Shown: positions 1 to 8,600 of the stretch, in pieces
How the letters are laid out: every line of letters begins with the position of its first letter
How positions within the stretch are numbered: position 1 is the stretch's first letter
DNA from: Terriglobia bacterium
GTDB lineage: Bacteria; Acidobacteriota; Terriglobia; UBA7540
DNA: 64,000 nucleotides
Assembly: GCA_035712365.1 (NCBI GenBank)
Contig: DASTAW010000029.1
Location: forward strand, 1 to 64,000
Direction: 5' to 3'
Notes under the pieces: model-generated
What the model was told of the DNA's origin: nothing
Database searches by the model: none
Seen by the model: the letters and a program-made list of their open reading frames with translations, nothing else
Made by a program: the position numbers and the translations under genes

Positions 1-125
1 GAGCCACGAGGCATGCCTGTACTGAAAATAAAAGACTTAATCCGAACGTCTACTCCCTCGTTTGGAATTGCTCGCGTCTGGTCAAGCATTTCAATAGGTT
101 CCATGGGGTTTTGAAATGACTTCTA

Positions 126-635
126 GTGTTGTTCGGTGCAGATGGCAAGCGGGGCGTCGGGCTTGTTGTGGAGCCTCAAGGACCGCATTTGTCGCTAACG
201 GATTCGAATGGAGTACGCAGAGCAGAACTGGCGATTGCGTCGCAGGGACCAGACTTAATTTTATCTGACTCGAAGGGCAAGCCGACAGCATCTCTATGCG
301 CTAGGCCTGACAACGCGTACCTATTCCTGAATGACCCGAACGGCCCTTCGGTGGCCCAGCTCGGATTCGACCAGCACGAGCCGGAATTGGACTTCTTCGC
401 CGGGAGGGACGGAATTGTCAAAGGGCAAGTTGGGGCGAGTTTTATGGGCCTGAGTCTTGCTACCTACATAGGTGGCAACATCGACAAGGGATCAGGACTG
501 TTTTTTACCCCGGGACCGCACCCGATAATTGAGTTTACCGGGCCCAAGAACGGCGTTCTCCTCAGGATGGATCGACCAGAGCCAAGCTTTCATGTTGTGG
601 GACCGCACGGAGAGAGCCTTGGGCCAATCCACTGA
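126..635 (+). CDS. Hypothetical protein with ~22-residue beta-type repeats
   Basis: I do not recognise a named family. The 169-residue product is built of degenerate units of about 22 residues with the pattern P-x-L-x-L-x-D-x-x-G-x-x-x-A-x-L, seen from about residue 18 to residue 110. Such units suggest stacked beta strands or a beta-solenoid. The start is a GTG. An in-frame TGA lies only 6 bases upstream (117-119), so the frame cannot extend. The protein begins inside the first repeat with no signal peptide or membrane segment, so the N-terminus may have been lost to a frameshift or rearrangement. The CopG-like gene follows 27 bases downstream on the same strand. Confidence 0.6.
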   Translation: MLFGADGKRGVGLVVEPQGPHLSLTDSNGVRRAELAIASQGPDLILSDSKGKPTASLCARPDNAYLFLNDPNGPSVAQLGFDQHEPELDFFAGRDGIVKGQVGASFMGLSLATYIGGNIDKGSGLFFTPGPHPIIEFTGPKNGVLLRMDRPEPSFHVVGPHGESLGPIH

Positions 636-662
636 GGACAAAGGAAGTTTTAGAGTCGCTAC

Positions 663-887
663 GTGAAGAATGAATCCCAATACCGAAAGGTCGATTTTGA
701 GCCGGCGAAGATCAAGGCTGCAATGAAGAGGCGGAAAGAGTCTCGCAAGCAGCCCACTTCGGTGGCTCTCGACCCTGAATTGATCCTGGAGCTCAAGGCC
801 GAAGCGAAAGCTCGCGGCGTTCCCTACCAGGTCCTCATGCGCATGTTTATCATCGATGGATTTAAGCGCCTCAAGCTCGCAAGCTGA
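663..887 (+). CDS. CopG/BrnA-like antitoxin-type DNA-binding protein
   Basis: A 74-residue basic protein. Its C-terminal half holds the block typical of CopG-type antitoxins: VALDPELILELKAEAKARG, then VPYQVLMRMF. This is a ribbon strand followed by two helices. Such proteins bind operator DNA as dimers and neutralise a toxin such as BrnT. No toxin gene is seen on either side: the upstream neighbour is a beta-repeat protein and the next gene, modC, is on the other strand. It is therefore an orphan antitoxin or a stand-alone regulator. GTG is the chosen start; an internal ATG near 724 is possible. Family assignment rests on motif resemblance. Confidence 0.6.
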   Translation: MKNESQYRKVDFEPAKIKAAMKRRKESRKQPTSVALDPELILELKAEAKARGVPYQVLMRMFIIDGFKRLKLAS

Positions 888-902
888 TTTCGCGCTGGCA
901 CG

Positions 903-1988
903 TCAACCAAGGATGTGGCAGGAACTCGCTTTGATGAGGAGATAAATCTCTACGTCGAGTGCGAGCTCAAGCGCGCGCTCGGCCTGTGGCGTGACACGCA
1001 CTTTGAGATCGACTCCACAAGCTGCTACCAGTTCGATGCTCTCTCCGTCGCGCAGCAGATGCCGCACCTTCCCCGCCAGCAGGTTCCGCGCGCTGGTGCG
1101 GCCGATGCGTTCCCGGGAAATAATGATGTCCTCCGCGCGGATGCCAAGGGTGACGCGGCTGCCATCGGCAAGCTGGCTGCGGGGAATAACCATCCGGCAC
1201 CCGCCGAGATCAACAATGCTGATGCCCTCCTCCGGCTGATGCCCGGCAATCCTTCCCACCAGAATATTTTCCGTTCCCAACACGCGGGCCGCCGGAACGT
1301 TGAGCGGCGCATTGAACACCTCCAGCGGCCTGCCCTGCTGGACGATGCTGCCCTCCGACATCACCAACAGCGAATCGCCGATGCGCACCGCGTCCGCCGG
1401 GCTGTGGGTGACGTAAAGAAACGGAATGCCGGTTTTCCGTTGCACTTCGACGATTTCATCGAGCAGCCGCGATCGGGTTGCCACGTCCACGGCGGAGAGC
1501 GGTTCATCGAGCAGCAGAATGGCGGGGTCTGAGGCCAGCGCGCGGGCCAGCGCCACGCGCTGCTGCTCACCGCCGGAAAGCTCTGCGGGCCGGCGGCCAG
1601 CGGCATAGTCCACACCTACCAGTTTGAGCAATTCGCCGGCCTGTTGCTGTCGAGCGTGCTCGTGCCGCGCCTTGGCCCCGTAGGCGACGTTTTCAGCCGC
1701 GCTCAGGTGCGGAAACAGCAGGTAATCCTGAAAAACAAATCCCACGCGGCGCTTTTGCATGGCGAGGTCCACCCGCGCGGCGGAGTCGAAATAGACCGCA
1801 TTGCCCAGCGATATCCTTCCGGCGTCCGGCGTCACCATGCCGGCAATCGAGCGCAACGTGGTTGTCTTGCCCGATCCCGACGCTCCGAACAGTACCGTGA
1901 TGCCCTGGCTGGCCGTGAAATCGGCACTGAGCGCAAAGCCGGCGCGGCCATTTGAGGCGAACTGCTTTTTGATGGCGACGTTCAGCAT
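903..1988 (-). CDS. modC: Molybdate ABC transporter ATP-binding protein ModC
   Basis: ATPase of the molybdate importer, which hydrolyses ATP at the inner membrane to drive oxyanion uptake through ModB. The 361-residue protein has Walker A GASGSGKTT (35-43), signature LSGGEQQR (137-144) and Walker B ILLLDEP (157-163). A C-terminal TOBE/Mop-like region spans about 290-355, and its presence and overall length are typical of ModC. It is the last gene of a minus-strand operon (regulator, modA, modB, modC), starting 3 bases after the modB stop. TOBE domains bind molybdate or tungstate, so feedback by substrate is likely. Sulfate or iron importers share the ATPase fold, but the neighbours settle the call. 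Confidence 0.93.
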   Translation of the reverse strand: MLNVAIKKQFASNGRAGFALSADFTASQGITVLFGASGSGKTTTLRSIAGMVTPDAGRISLGNAVYFDSAARVDLAMQKRRVGFVFQDYLLFPHLSAAENVAYGAKARHEHARQQQAGELLKLVGVDYAAGRRPAELSGGEQQRVALARALASDPAILLLDEPLSAVDVATRSRLLDEIVEVQRKTGIPFLYVTHSPADAVRIGDSLLVMSEGSIVQQGRPLEVFNAPLNVPAARVLGTENILVGRIAGHQPEEGISIVDLGGCRMVIPRSQLADGSRVTLGIRAEDIIISRERIGRTSARNLLAGKVRHLLRDGESIELVAACGVDLKVRVTPQAERALELALDVEIYLLIKASSCHILG

Positions 1989-1991
1989 GGG

Positions 1992-2654
1992 TTATGCGGC
2001 CTTCGGCGGACGGGTCAGCACGTTGGTCAGGTAGATCACCGCGATCGATGTCACTGTAAGAATCACCGCCATGACCTGGGCCTTCTGGTCTTCGCCGGAG
2101 ATGAACGCTTCATAAATCGCCAGCGGCATGGTCTGCGTTTTGCCGCGAATGTTTCCGGCCAGCATCAGCGTAGCGCCGAATTCTCCGAGCGCCCGCGCAA
2201 AGCTGAGCACCACTCCGGCCAGGATTCCGCGCGAAGCCAGCGGCAGCGTGACTCGGAAGAACGTTTCGAACTCGCTCTTGCCCAGGCTGAAGCTGACCAG
2301 TTCGTAGCGCCGGTCAATTGATTCCAGCGCCGCCCGCGCCGACTTCACCATCAGCGGCAGCGCCATCACACCGGCGGCAATCGCCGCTGCTTCCCAGGTG
2401 AAAGCGATTGTCCATCCCGTCATTAAAAATAGATAGCGGCCCAGAAGGCCGCGCCTGCCAAGCAGGAGAATCAGATAGTAGCCGGTCACCGTGGGCGGCA
2501 GCACCATGGGCAGCATTACCAGTGAATCCAGCGCTTCCTTGCCGTGGAATTCGCGCCGCGCCAGAAGAAATGCCAGCGCCGTGCCCGCCAGCGTGACTGC
2601 CAACGTCGCCACGCTCACCACCAGCAGCGATAATTTGAAAGCCGACCAGATCAT
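1992..2654 (-). CDS. modB: Molybdate ABC transporter permease ModB
   Basis: Membrane channel subunit of the molybdate importer. The 220-residue protein has about five hydrophobic segments. The conserved cytoplasmic loop that docks with the ATPase is visible as ALGEFGATLMLAGN near residue 160, followed by GKTQTMPLAIY, which is characteristic of ModB. Length matches E. coli ModB (about 229). It sits between modA, which ends 3 bases upstream, and modC, which starts 3 bases downstream, so the three are probably co-translated. Confidence 0.93.
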   Translation of the reverse strand: MIWSAFKLSLLVVSVATLAVTLAGTALAFLLARREFHGKEALDSLVMLPMVLPPTVTGYYLILLLGRRGLLGRYLFLMTGWTIAFTWEAAAIAAGVMALPLMVKSARAALESIDRRYELVSFSLGKSEFETFFRVTLPLASRGILAGVVLSFARALGEFGATLMLAGNIRGKTQTMPLAIYEAFISGEDQKAQVMAVILTVTSIAVIYLTNVLTRPPKAA

Positions 2655-2657
2655 TGA

Positions 2658-3464
2658 CTACTTTACCGGAAGGAACCCGAATTCTTGAAGCACGCGCCGC
2701 CCATCGGGCGCCAGCACGAAGCGCACGAACTCCTTCGCCGCGCCGGGATGCGGGCTTCCCTTGATTGTGGCGATGGGATAGAGAATCGGACCGTAGGTCC
2801 CTTCGGGAGCGCGCGCCGCCACCTGCACCTCGCCATGCGCAATGCTCACGTCGGTGGAGTAAACAATTCCCGCGTTTACCTCTCCTCGCTCCACGTACTC
2901 CAGCACCTGCCGGACGTTTTCCGCAAAAATCAGGCGGGGCTGGAGTTTTTGCCACAATTGCATGTGGGCCAGCATCTGCTGCGCGTACATCCCCGCCGGC
3001 ACCGTTTTGGGATTCCCGATGGAAATCCTTTTGACCGCAGGCCGCGCCAGGTCGCTGACGGCGTTCAAGCCGAGCGTGGACCCGGCGGGCGCCACCATCA
3101 CGAGCGAGTTGCGTGCGAAGTCAGCACGGGTAGCGACTTCCACCATTCCTTTTGATTGCAGATCGTCCATCTCGCGCTGGCCCGCGCTGGCAAAGGCGTC
3201 AATGGGTGCGCCGGCTTCGATCTGTCGCAACAGCTCGCCGGAAGCGCCAAAGCTGAAATTTACCTTGTCGCCGGTGCGTTCCTGATAGGTTTGCGCCATG
3301 GAAAGAAAGGCGTCCTTCAGGCTGATGGCCGCGGCAACGGTGATTTGTCCCCCGTCGGTTCCAACCAATCGAGAACCGTGGCGGCTGCAGGAGAAAACAG
3401 CACACGCGAGAAGTGGCGCGAGCAGCATGACGAATTTATTTGCGCGACGGAGCATGGATTTCAT
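2658..3464 (-). CDS. modA: Molybdate-binding lipoprotein ModA
   Basis: Extracytoplasmic solute-binding protein that captures molybdate or tungstate for ModBC. The N-terminus has a positively charged start, a hydrophobic stretch and a Cys at residue 26 (AVFSC) that fits a loose lipobox, so it is probably membrane anchored. The mature part shows the ModA hallmarks: ITVAAAISLKDAF, FGASGELLRQIEAGAPIDAF, and a C-terminal block ending in RRVLQEFGFLPV. Length is 268 residues. It follows the HTH-Mop regulator by 39 bases and precedes modB by 3. An internal ATG three codons in is an equally possible start. Confidence 0.93.
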   Translation of the reverse strand: MKSMLRRANKFVMLLAPLLACAVFSCSRHGSRLVGTDGGQITVAAAISLKDAFLSMAQTYQERTGDKVNFSFGASGELLRQIEAGAPIDAFASAGQREMDDLQSKGMVEVATRADFARNSLVMVAPAGSTLGLNAVSDLARPAVKRISIGNPKTVPAGMYAQQMLAHMQLWQKLQPRLIFAENVRQVLEYVERGEVNAGIVYSTDVSIAHGEVQVAARAPEGTYGPILYPIATIKGSPHPGAAKEFVRFVLAPDGRRVLQEFGFLPVK

Positions 3465-3503
3465 CTTGGAGATCTACAGTTCCTGGCCGGGGCGAGTGAG
3501 TGC

Positions 3504-3977
3504 TCAGGAAGCTTTCCAGTTGGGCCGGATGATCATCACTTCCGTGGCCTTGATGAGTGCCGCGGCCGTGTCGCCCACTTTCAGTTTCAGGTCGAGGCAG
3601 GCATCGCGCGTGATGACGGAGGTGACAATCTGCCCGCCGACATCGAGAGAAACTTTTGTGAGCAGGCCGATGGTCTTGAGCCCGACAATCCGGCCCACCA
3701 ACTGGTTTCTTCCGCTGATGAATTCCTGAAGGCCAGTTCCCGTTGCCGGACGCGCTTTGGGAAGCTGAGGCTTGGAATGCTGCGCCGTCTGCGCCTGGCG
3801 GCCCTGCTGGAACAGCAGGCGGTCAATTTCCGATTGCGCGATGCGATGATGCCCGCCCACGGTCTTCACCGTGCGGAGTTTGCCGCGGTAGATCCACTGC
3901 TTCACGGTGGGATAACTGACGCCCAGCCGCTGCGCCGCTTCGCGAACACCCAAAAAGTCCATAGTTCGGATATCCAC
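3504..3977 (-). CDS. Excisionase-type HTH regulator with C-terminal Mop/TOBE domain
   Basis: Probable molybdate-responsive regulator of the mod operon. Residues 8-55 form a MerR/excisionase-like helix-turn-helix (VREAAQRLGVSYPTVKQWI, then a GGHHRI wing). Residues ~88-154 form a Mop/TOBE molybdopterin-binding fold (SGRNQLVGRIV, TSVITRDACLDLKLKVGDTA, IKATEVMI). It thus combines a DNA reader and an oxyanion sensor in 157 residues, a smaller design than E. coli ModE. It is the first gene of the minus-strand operon. An AT-rich leader with an inverted repeat at 4001-4018 lies just upstream, a likely autoregulatory site. The role is inferred from domains and neighbours. Confidence 0.85.
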   Translation of the reverse strand: MDIRTMDFLGVREAAQRLGVSYPTVKQWIYRGKLRTVKTVGGHHRIAQSEIDRLLFQQGRQAQTAQHSKPQLPKARPATGTGLQEFISGRNQLVGRIVGLKTIGLLTKVSLDVGGQIVTSVITRDACLDLKLKVGDTAAALIKATEVMIIRPNWKAS

Positions 3978-3979
3978 CT

Positions 3980-4018
3980 CTATATAATTTTAGATAGTTA
4001 ATATAGACGAATCTATAT
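3980..4018. promoter_or_regulatory. AT-rich operator/promoter region of the mod operon
   Basis: The 39 bases directly upstream of the HTH-Mop gene are strikingly AT-rich in a GC-rich genome. They contain an inverted repeat ATATAGA-cgaa-TCTATAT (4001-4018) and a second TATATAA motif at 3981-3987. Known ModE boxes are built on TATATA-type half-sites, so this looks like the operator of the adjacent regulator. Binding by that protein is inference. Confidence 0.55.
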
Positions 4019-4031
4019 CATTGGTCAAGAG

Positions 4032-4055
4032 GTAGCACAGGCACTCTTGCCTGTG
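4032..4055 (+). repeat. Single REP-like element (GTAG plus hairpin)
   Basis: GTAG is followed directly by an 8-bp-arm hairpin, CACAGGCA-ctct-TGCCTGTG. No second inverted copy ending in CTAC is found nearby, so this is a solo REP or a decayed pair. It belongs to the family of GTAG-tipped palindromes in this window. Confidence 0.6.
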
Positions 4056-4081
4056 GAGGTGCGTATACGTGAACAAGACCC

Positions 4082-4228
4082 GTCATGCTGAGCCCGTTCG
4101 CCTCCCACGCGCGAACGCGGCCCTGATCCCGCACGGCGAGAGAGGGGGTCCAGCGTAAACTACGCGAAGCATCTGCTGTTCCCACCCTCGAACGCCTTAA
4201 GCAGATCCATCGCTGCGCTCAGGATGAC
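4082..4228. repeat. Intergenic inverted-repeat element (GTCATGCTGAGC / GCTCAGGATGAC)
   Basis: The 332-base gap between the mod regulator and the nuclease gene holds a 12-base arm at 4082-4093. A near-matching inverted arm lies at 4217-4228. A related right-hand arm with the same flank (GATCCTTCGCTGCGCTCAGG) recurs near 5599-5630, so this is a dispersed repeat family distinct from the GTAG type. Nothing else coding is seen in the gap. Confidence 0.5.
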
Positions 4229-4309
4229 AGGCATGGAGCGAAGTGCGTGCTACTGTGCCGGGCCCGGGGGATAAGCTGGCAGTTCTGGCGGCAGCGCATC
4301 GATCCAGCT

Positions 4310-5338
4310 TCAGTGCGGTGCAGCCGCTCCCTCTTTCGTCACAAAAAGGTCGGCGATCCGCTGAATTTCTTCATGGCTTCGGATGTACCCCGCCCAGCCT
4401 CTGAAATCATCTGGTGCCGTTGGATAGTAAGCATAATCTTCCGGGCCGCTCGGCAGGTGTTTAAGGATGACGTCTGTTGTTGTGTCAGCATAGTCGGCAA
4501 GCCTCTTCCCATAGACCTGATATCTCAAACCTTTCTGGTTGCTACTCTTGCCGGGTATGAGCGACAAAATCATCTTGCGCGATGAGCCATCCTCAATAGC
4601 ACCGGAAAACCACAGCGCGGTCTTATTCGTCCCATGATTTTCGAAGCAAGGAGCAAGAGTACGAACACACTGGCGGTAGATTTCGCCGACGCCAGCATCC
4701 TCTGCTCGACGCTCCATCTCCGCAGGACTGGGAACGGTCCGTTTTCCTTTCGCACTGGTTTTCTCGGCTTCTTCCGGGGCAACCGTGAATGTCCGAGAGA
4801 GGAATTCCCGACCATCTCTCGATTGAAAGAACCAAAAGCTCACCGCATTTATGCTAATTCCCGCTTCTGAGAGGTAACGGATGATTCGCTCTGTGCTGTC
4901 ATCTATTTCCGAAGCCACGACCAGCATCGAATGATGTTCGTTGAGCACGTCCGGGAGCTCGGCATTGAATTTCTTTTTGAACGCTGATTCGAGTGACTGC
5001 CCCTTGAGATACGCTGACGCGATGGCCTCGATTTCGTCTGCATTCAGCATCTTCACCCACGATGCGTAGTCCAACGCTTGCGCGGTTACTTCACGCGGCG
5101 TTTTGTCACGCTTTAGTTCTACTATGACGAGTCCCCCGGACGAATCCATGCACAACAGATCAATAAACTTGCCGTATGCGGTTTCCAACTGTTCACCGAT
5201 GGCGAGCAAGTCCGAAGCTAGAACGGAGATGTCGCGCAGGACCCATTTCTCGATACGGTCCTCCTTGTCCAGCTTGGCACGGCTGATTTCTATTAAGCTG
5301 TCATCATCCACTTCCCAAAGGCGAACTTCCTCGGCCAT
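4310..5338 (-). CDS. NucS/DUF91-like PD-(D/E)XK nuclease family protein
   Basis: Predicted endonuclease-like protein of 342 residues. The N-terminal half carries a restriction-type core: YGKFIDLLCMD, then GGLVIVELKRDKTPREV, where D and E-x-K are the expected metal and catalytic residues, then the helix AQALDYASWV. This arrangement is seen in NucS/DUF91 proteins, which cut branched or mismatched DNA. The C-terminal half is not recognised. The start is placed at the second Met because AGGAGG lies 7 bases before it; a start 27 bases further up has no comparable site. It is monocistronic between dispersed repeats, so its role (repair or defence) cannot be deduced from context. Confidence 0.65.
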   Translation of the reverse strand: MAEEVRLWEVDDDSLIEISRAKLDKEDRIEKWVLRDISVLASDLLAIGEQLETAYGKFIDLLCMDSSGGLVIVELKRDKTPREVTAQALDYASWVKMLNADEIEAIASAYLKGQSLESAFKKKFNAELPDVLNEHHSMLVVASEIDDSTERIIRYLSEAGISINAVSFWFFQSRDGREFLSRTFTVAPEEAEKTSAKGKRTVPSPAEMERRAEDAGVGEIYRQCVRTLAPCFENHGTNKTALWFSGAIEDGSSRKMILSLIPGKSSNQKGLRYQVYGKRLADYADTTTDVILKHLPSGPEDYAYYPTAPDDFRGWAGYIRSHEEIQRIADLFVTKEGAAAPH

Positions 5339-5649
5339 TCCTATACCTCCTGAAGTTGTTAACATTGAATCCTCTGCGCGTTGGGCGTGAAATCGAGCCG
5401 AACCTGATGATCCACGAACGGCATAATATCAAAGATGCCTTGCCTTTTAGGCGATCAGCGAGAATGGCCGGAGTTTGTTAGCCGCATCTGACCCTTTCGC
5501 GAAGCGGGAAGGAGACAGCGGTTTCTGCCGCCCGCGGGTTTTCAGTATTACCCGCCGTGATGTGCAGCAACAATCTGTTCTTTCACCAAAGCGCCGAAAG
5601 CAGATCCTTCGCTGCGCTCAGGATGACAAGCGCGGAGCGAACTTCGCGG
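5339..5649. other. Intergenic region with a half repeat
   Basis: No gene is seen. The stretch includes the ribosome-binding site of the upstream nuclease gene (5346-5351). Near 5599-5630 it has a copy of the GCTCAGGATGAC repeat arm also found at 4217. No convincing terminator is visible. Confidence 0.5.
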
Positions 5650-8600
5650 CTACTCTCCCGGTCCCGGTGGATACGCTGGCAAATCCGGCGGACGCGGCGG
5701 CAGCTTCTTGGGGTGCTCCTGGATTTCCTTCATCAGGTACTGGATGGCGCGTTCCAGTTGGGGGTCCTGGCCCTTCATCACCAGGTCGGGACGATTGTCC
5801 ACCTCGATGTCGGGCGCCACGCCGTGGTTCTCGATGATCCATTGGCTGTCGAGCCCATAAAGCGAAAATTCCGGCCGCGTGAAGTATCCACCATCGATTT
5901 CCGGGATGTAACCGCGGATGCCGCGCACGCCGCCCCAGGTGCGTTCTCCGATCACCGGGCCCAGCTTGTATTTCTTGAAGAAGTAGGTAAAGAAGTCGCC
6001 GTCCGAGGCGCTGTAGCGGTTGCTCAGGTCAGCCATATATCCGTGGAAGACGTTGTCGGGGATGGTATTGCTCTCAAAGTTGCGGGCGGATTCCATGGCG
6101 GCCAGAATGCGGCGCAGGTGTTCCAGGATGATCTGGTCAACAAAGCCACCGCCATTGTAACGCACGTCGAAGATGAGGCCCTCTTTTCGGATCTGCGGGA
6201 AGTACTGCCTCACAAATTCATTCAGGCCGGTGTCTTCCATGTCGGGCAGGTAAACGTAACCCACCCTGCCGCCGGTTGCCTTATCGACCTTCTCGCGGTT
6301 GGTTTCAATCCAGTCGAGTTCGCGCAGCTTGAATTCGCTGCGGATGGGCCTCACCAGCACGTCCCAGGAGCCTTCCGTGGCGGGTTTACTGTTGACGGTG
6401 AGGGTGACGTCCTGGTCCGCTGTGTTCACGAACGGCTTGTAGGGATTTTCAGGAAGGTGCAAGGGTTTCCCGTTTACGGCCAGCAGGTAATCGCCTTCCT
6501 TCGCCTTCACGCCGGGTTCGGTGAGCGGCGAACGCACGGCAGGGTCCCAGTTCTGCCCAGGATAGATTTTCTTGAAGCGATAGAATCCGCTGGCAGTGTC
6601 CGCTTCAAAATCCACGCCCAGCAGGCCGACGTCCACGGGATGAAGATCGGGAAAGTCGCCGCCGCCCACATAAGTGTGCGAATTTGAAAGCTCGCCCAAC
6701 ATTTCGCCAAGGATGTAATTCAGGTCAAAGCGGTTGCCTACGTAAGGCAGCAGGGCCGCATATTTCTCCCGCACCCTGGCCCAGTCCACGCCGTTCATCG
6801 ATTTTTCAAAAAAGTAGTCGCGTTCCTGCCGCCACATATCGTCGAAAATTTCTTTCCATTCTGCCGCAGGATCCACATCCATCTGCATGGCGGCCAGGTT
6901 CAGGGCACCGGCGCCAACGTGCTGCGGTTCTCTTTCCGGCGGCTTGGCATCAATAATGCCGAAGGTCTGCGAACTGCCGCCTTCTTCAAACAGGGCGGCT
7001 GCTGCGCCGCCTGCGGCTGCGCTGGGCGCCGAATAGAGCAATTTATTGCCATCAAAAGAGAGCGTGTAGTTGTTCGCGCCGTCCATCAGCACACTGTCCT
7101 TGCGCTTCTCCATGTCAAACACGTGGATGGCAGTAGACTCTCCGGGCAGCGGGCCGCTCAGGCCCATTGTCGGCGCAGACACGTAAAAGACGTTGCCTTT
7201 GTTGGCCTGGAGGTCGTTGTAATTGCCCGGCGGAATGGGCAGGCCAACCACGCGGCCTTCAATTCCTTCGAGGTCGATTTTGAAGTTCTTCAGAGCGTCT
7301 TCCTGAGCCTTCTCTTTCTTCTTGGCCTCTGCTTCGGATTCCGAGGCCGATTTGGGCTTGCTGGCGGCAACCTCGTCGCTGCGGGGAGCGAAGGGAGAAG
7401 GCAGGTCGGCGCGCAGCGTGACGGCAAAAATGCCCGTCGACTTGGGATTTGAGAACTCCATGTCGTAGGGTCCCAGCACTTCGTTGTAAGTGCGATTGGA
7501 GAGGAAGTAGAGATACTTCCCGCCGGGATCGAAGGCCGGATTCGAGCTCTCGGTAAAGCTGGTGGTGACGGCGGTGATCTTTTTGTCGGCCAGTGAATAG
7601 AGGTAAATGGCATCGTTGTTATTGCTCGCGGCCTTGGCATAGGCCACCCACTTGCTGTCCGGCGACCAGACGTATTGGGTGAGGTCGGAATACTTGCCCT
7701 GGTCAATCAGGATGGGCTTCTTGTCGTGGACGTTCACATAATAAAGATGCAGGGTGGAGTCGGCATAGAGCAGCTTGGTACTATCCGGCGACCAGGCGGG
7801 CGGCAGCAGAAAGACTTTATTGTCGGTGGTGATCTGGGTCTCCTCGCCGGACTGCTTTTGCGGCCGGATGTAGAGCTGGTTCTCGCCGGTGCGATCCGAG
7901 ACATAAGCCACCCACTGGCCGTCGGGCGACCAGGCCGCGTCTCTTTCCTGGATGTCCGGGGTCTGGGTGAGATTGCGGATGCTGCCGTGTTCGGCGGGCA
8001 CGGTGAAAACGTCTCCGCGCGCCGTGAAGAGCGCCCGCTTGCCCTCGGGCGAAAGATCGAAGGCGGAGATCAGCTTGCCGACGTTTTCCCAGCGGCGCCG
8101 CATCTGGTCACGATCGCCGGGCAGGGTCACCGTCATCTTCCGGGCCTTGTGGCTCTTCAGGTCGAAGATGTAAAGGTAGCCGCCATTCTCAAAAATGATG
8201 GAATCCGGCCCCAAGCTGGGCCACATCACATCGAAATCGGTGTAGTGCGTCAACTGGGTGACTTTTTTGTTGCCGAGATCATAGCTGTAAAGGTTCAGGC
8301 GCTTGTCGAGGCCGCGGTCAGAAGTGAAGTAGATGGTGTCGCCGTGCCACATGGGGAAGGTATCCGTTCCCGCATAGTGGGTGAGCTGCTCGATGGTGTT
8401 GGCCTTCAGGTCGTAGAGCCACAGGTCCTGTGCCATGCCGCCTGTGTAGCGCTTCCAGGTGCGGAAATTGCGGAAGATGCGGTTATAGACAATTTTGGTC
8501 GCGTCGGGCGAAAAGGTGGTGAGGCCACCCTTGGGCAGCGGAAACTTTTCGGGAAGGCCGCCGTCAATGCTGACCGTGTAAAGCTGGCCAAACCAGGTGT

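Noticed and set aside
663-887. Complete toxin-antitoxin pair
   Set aside because: The antitoxin-like gene has no toxin on either side; the upstream neighbour is a beta-repeat protein.
6121-6180. Asp in place of an expected Ser in the NGGGFVD stretch of the protease, suggesting a dead enzyme
   Set aside because: The nucleophile is Ser1009 in SASDGD. Its spacing to Glu1067 equals the archaeal S965-E1023 distance, so the triad is intact.
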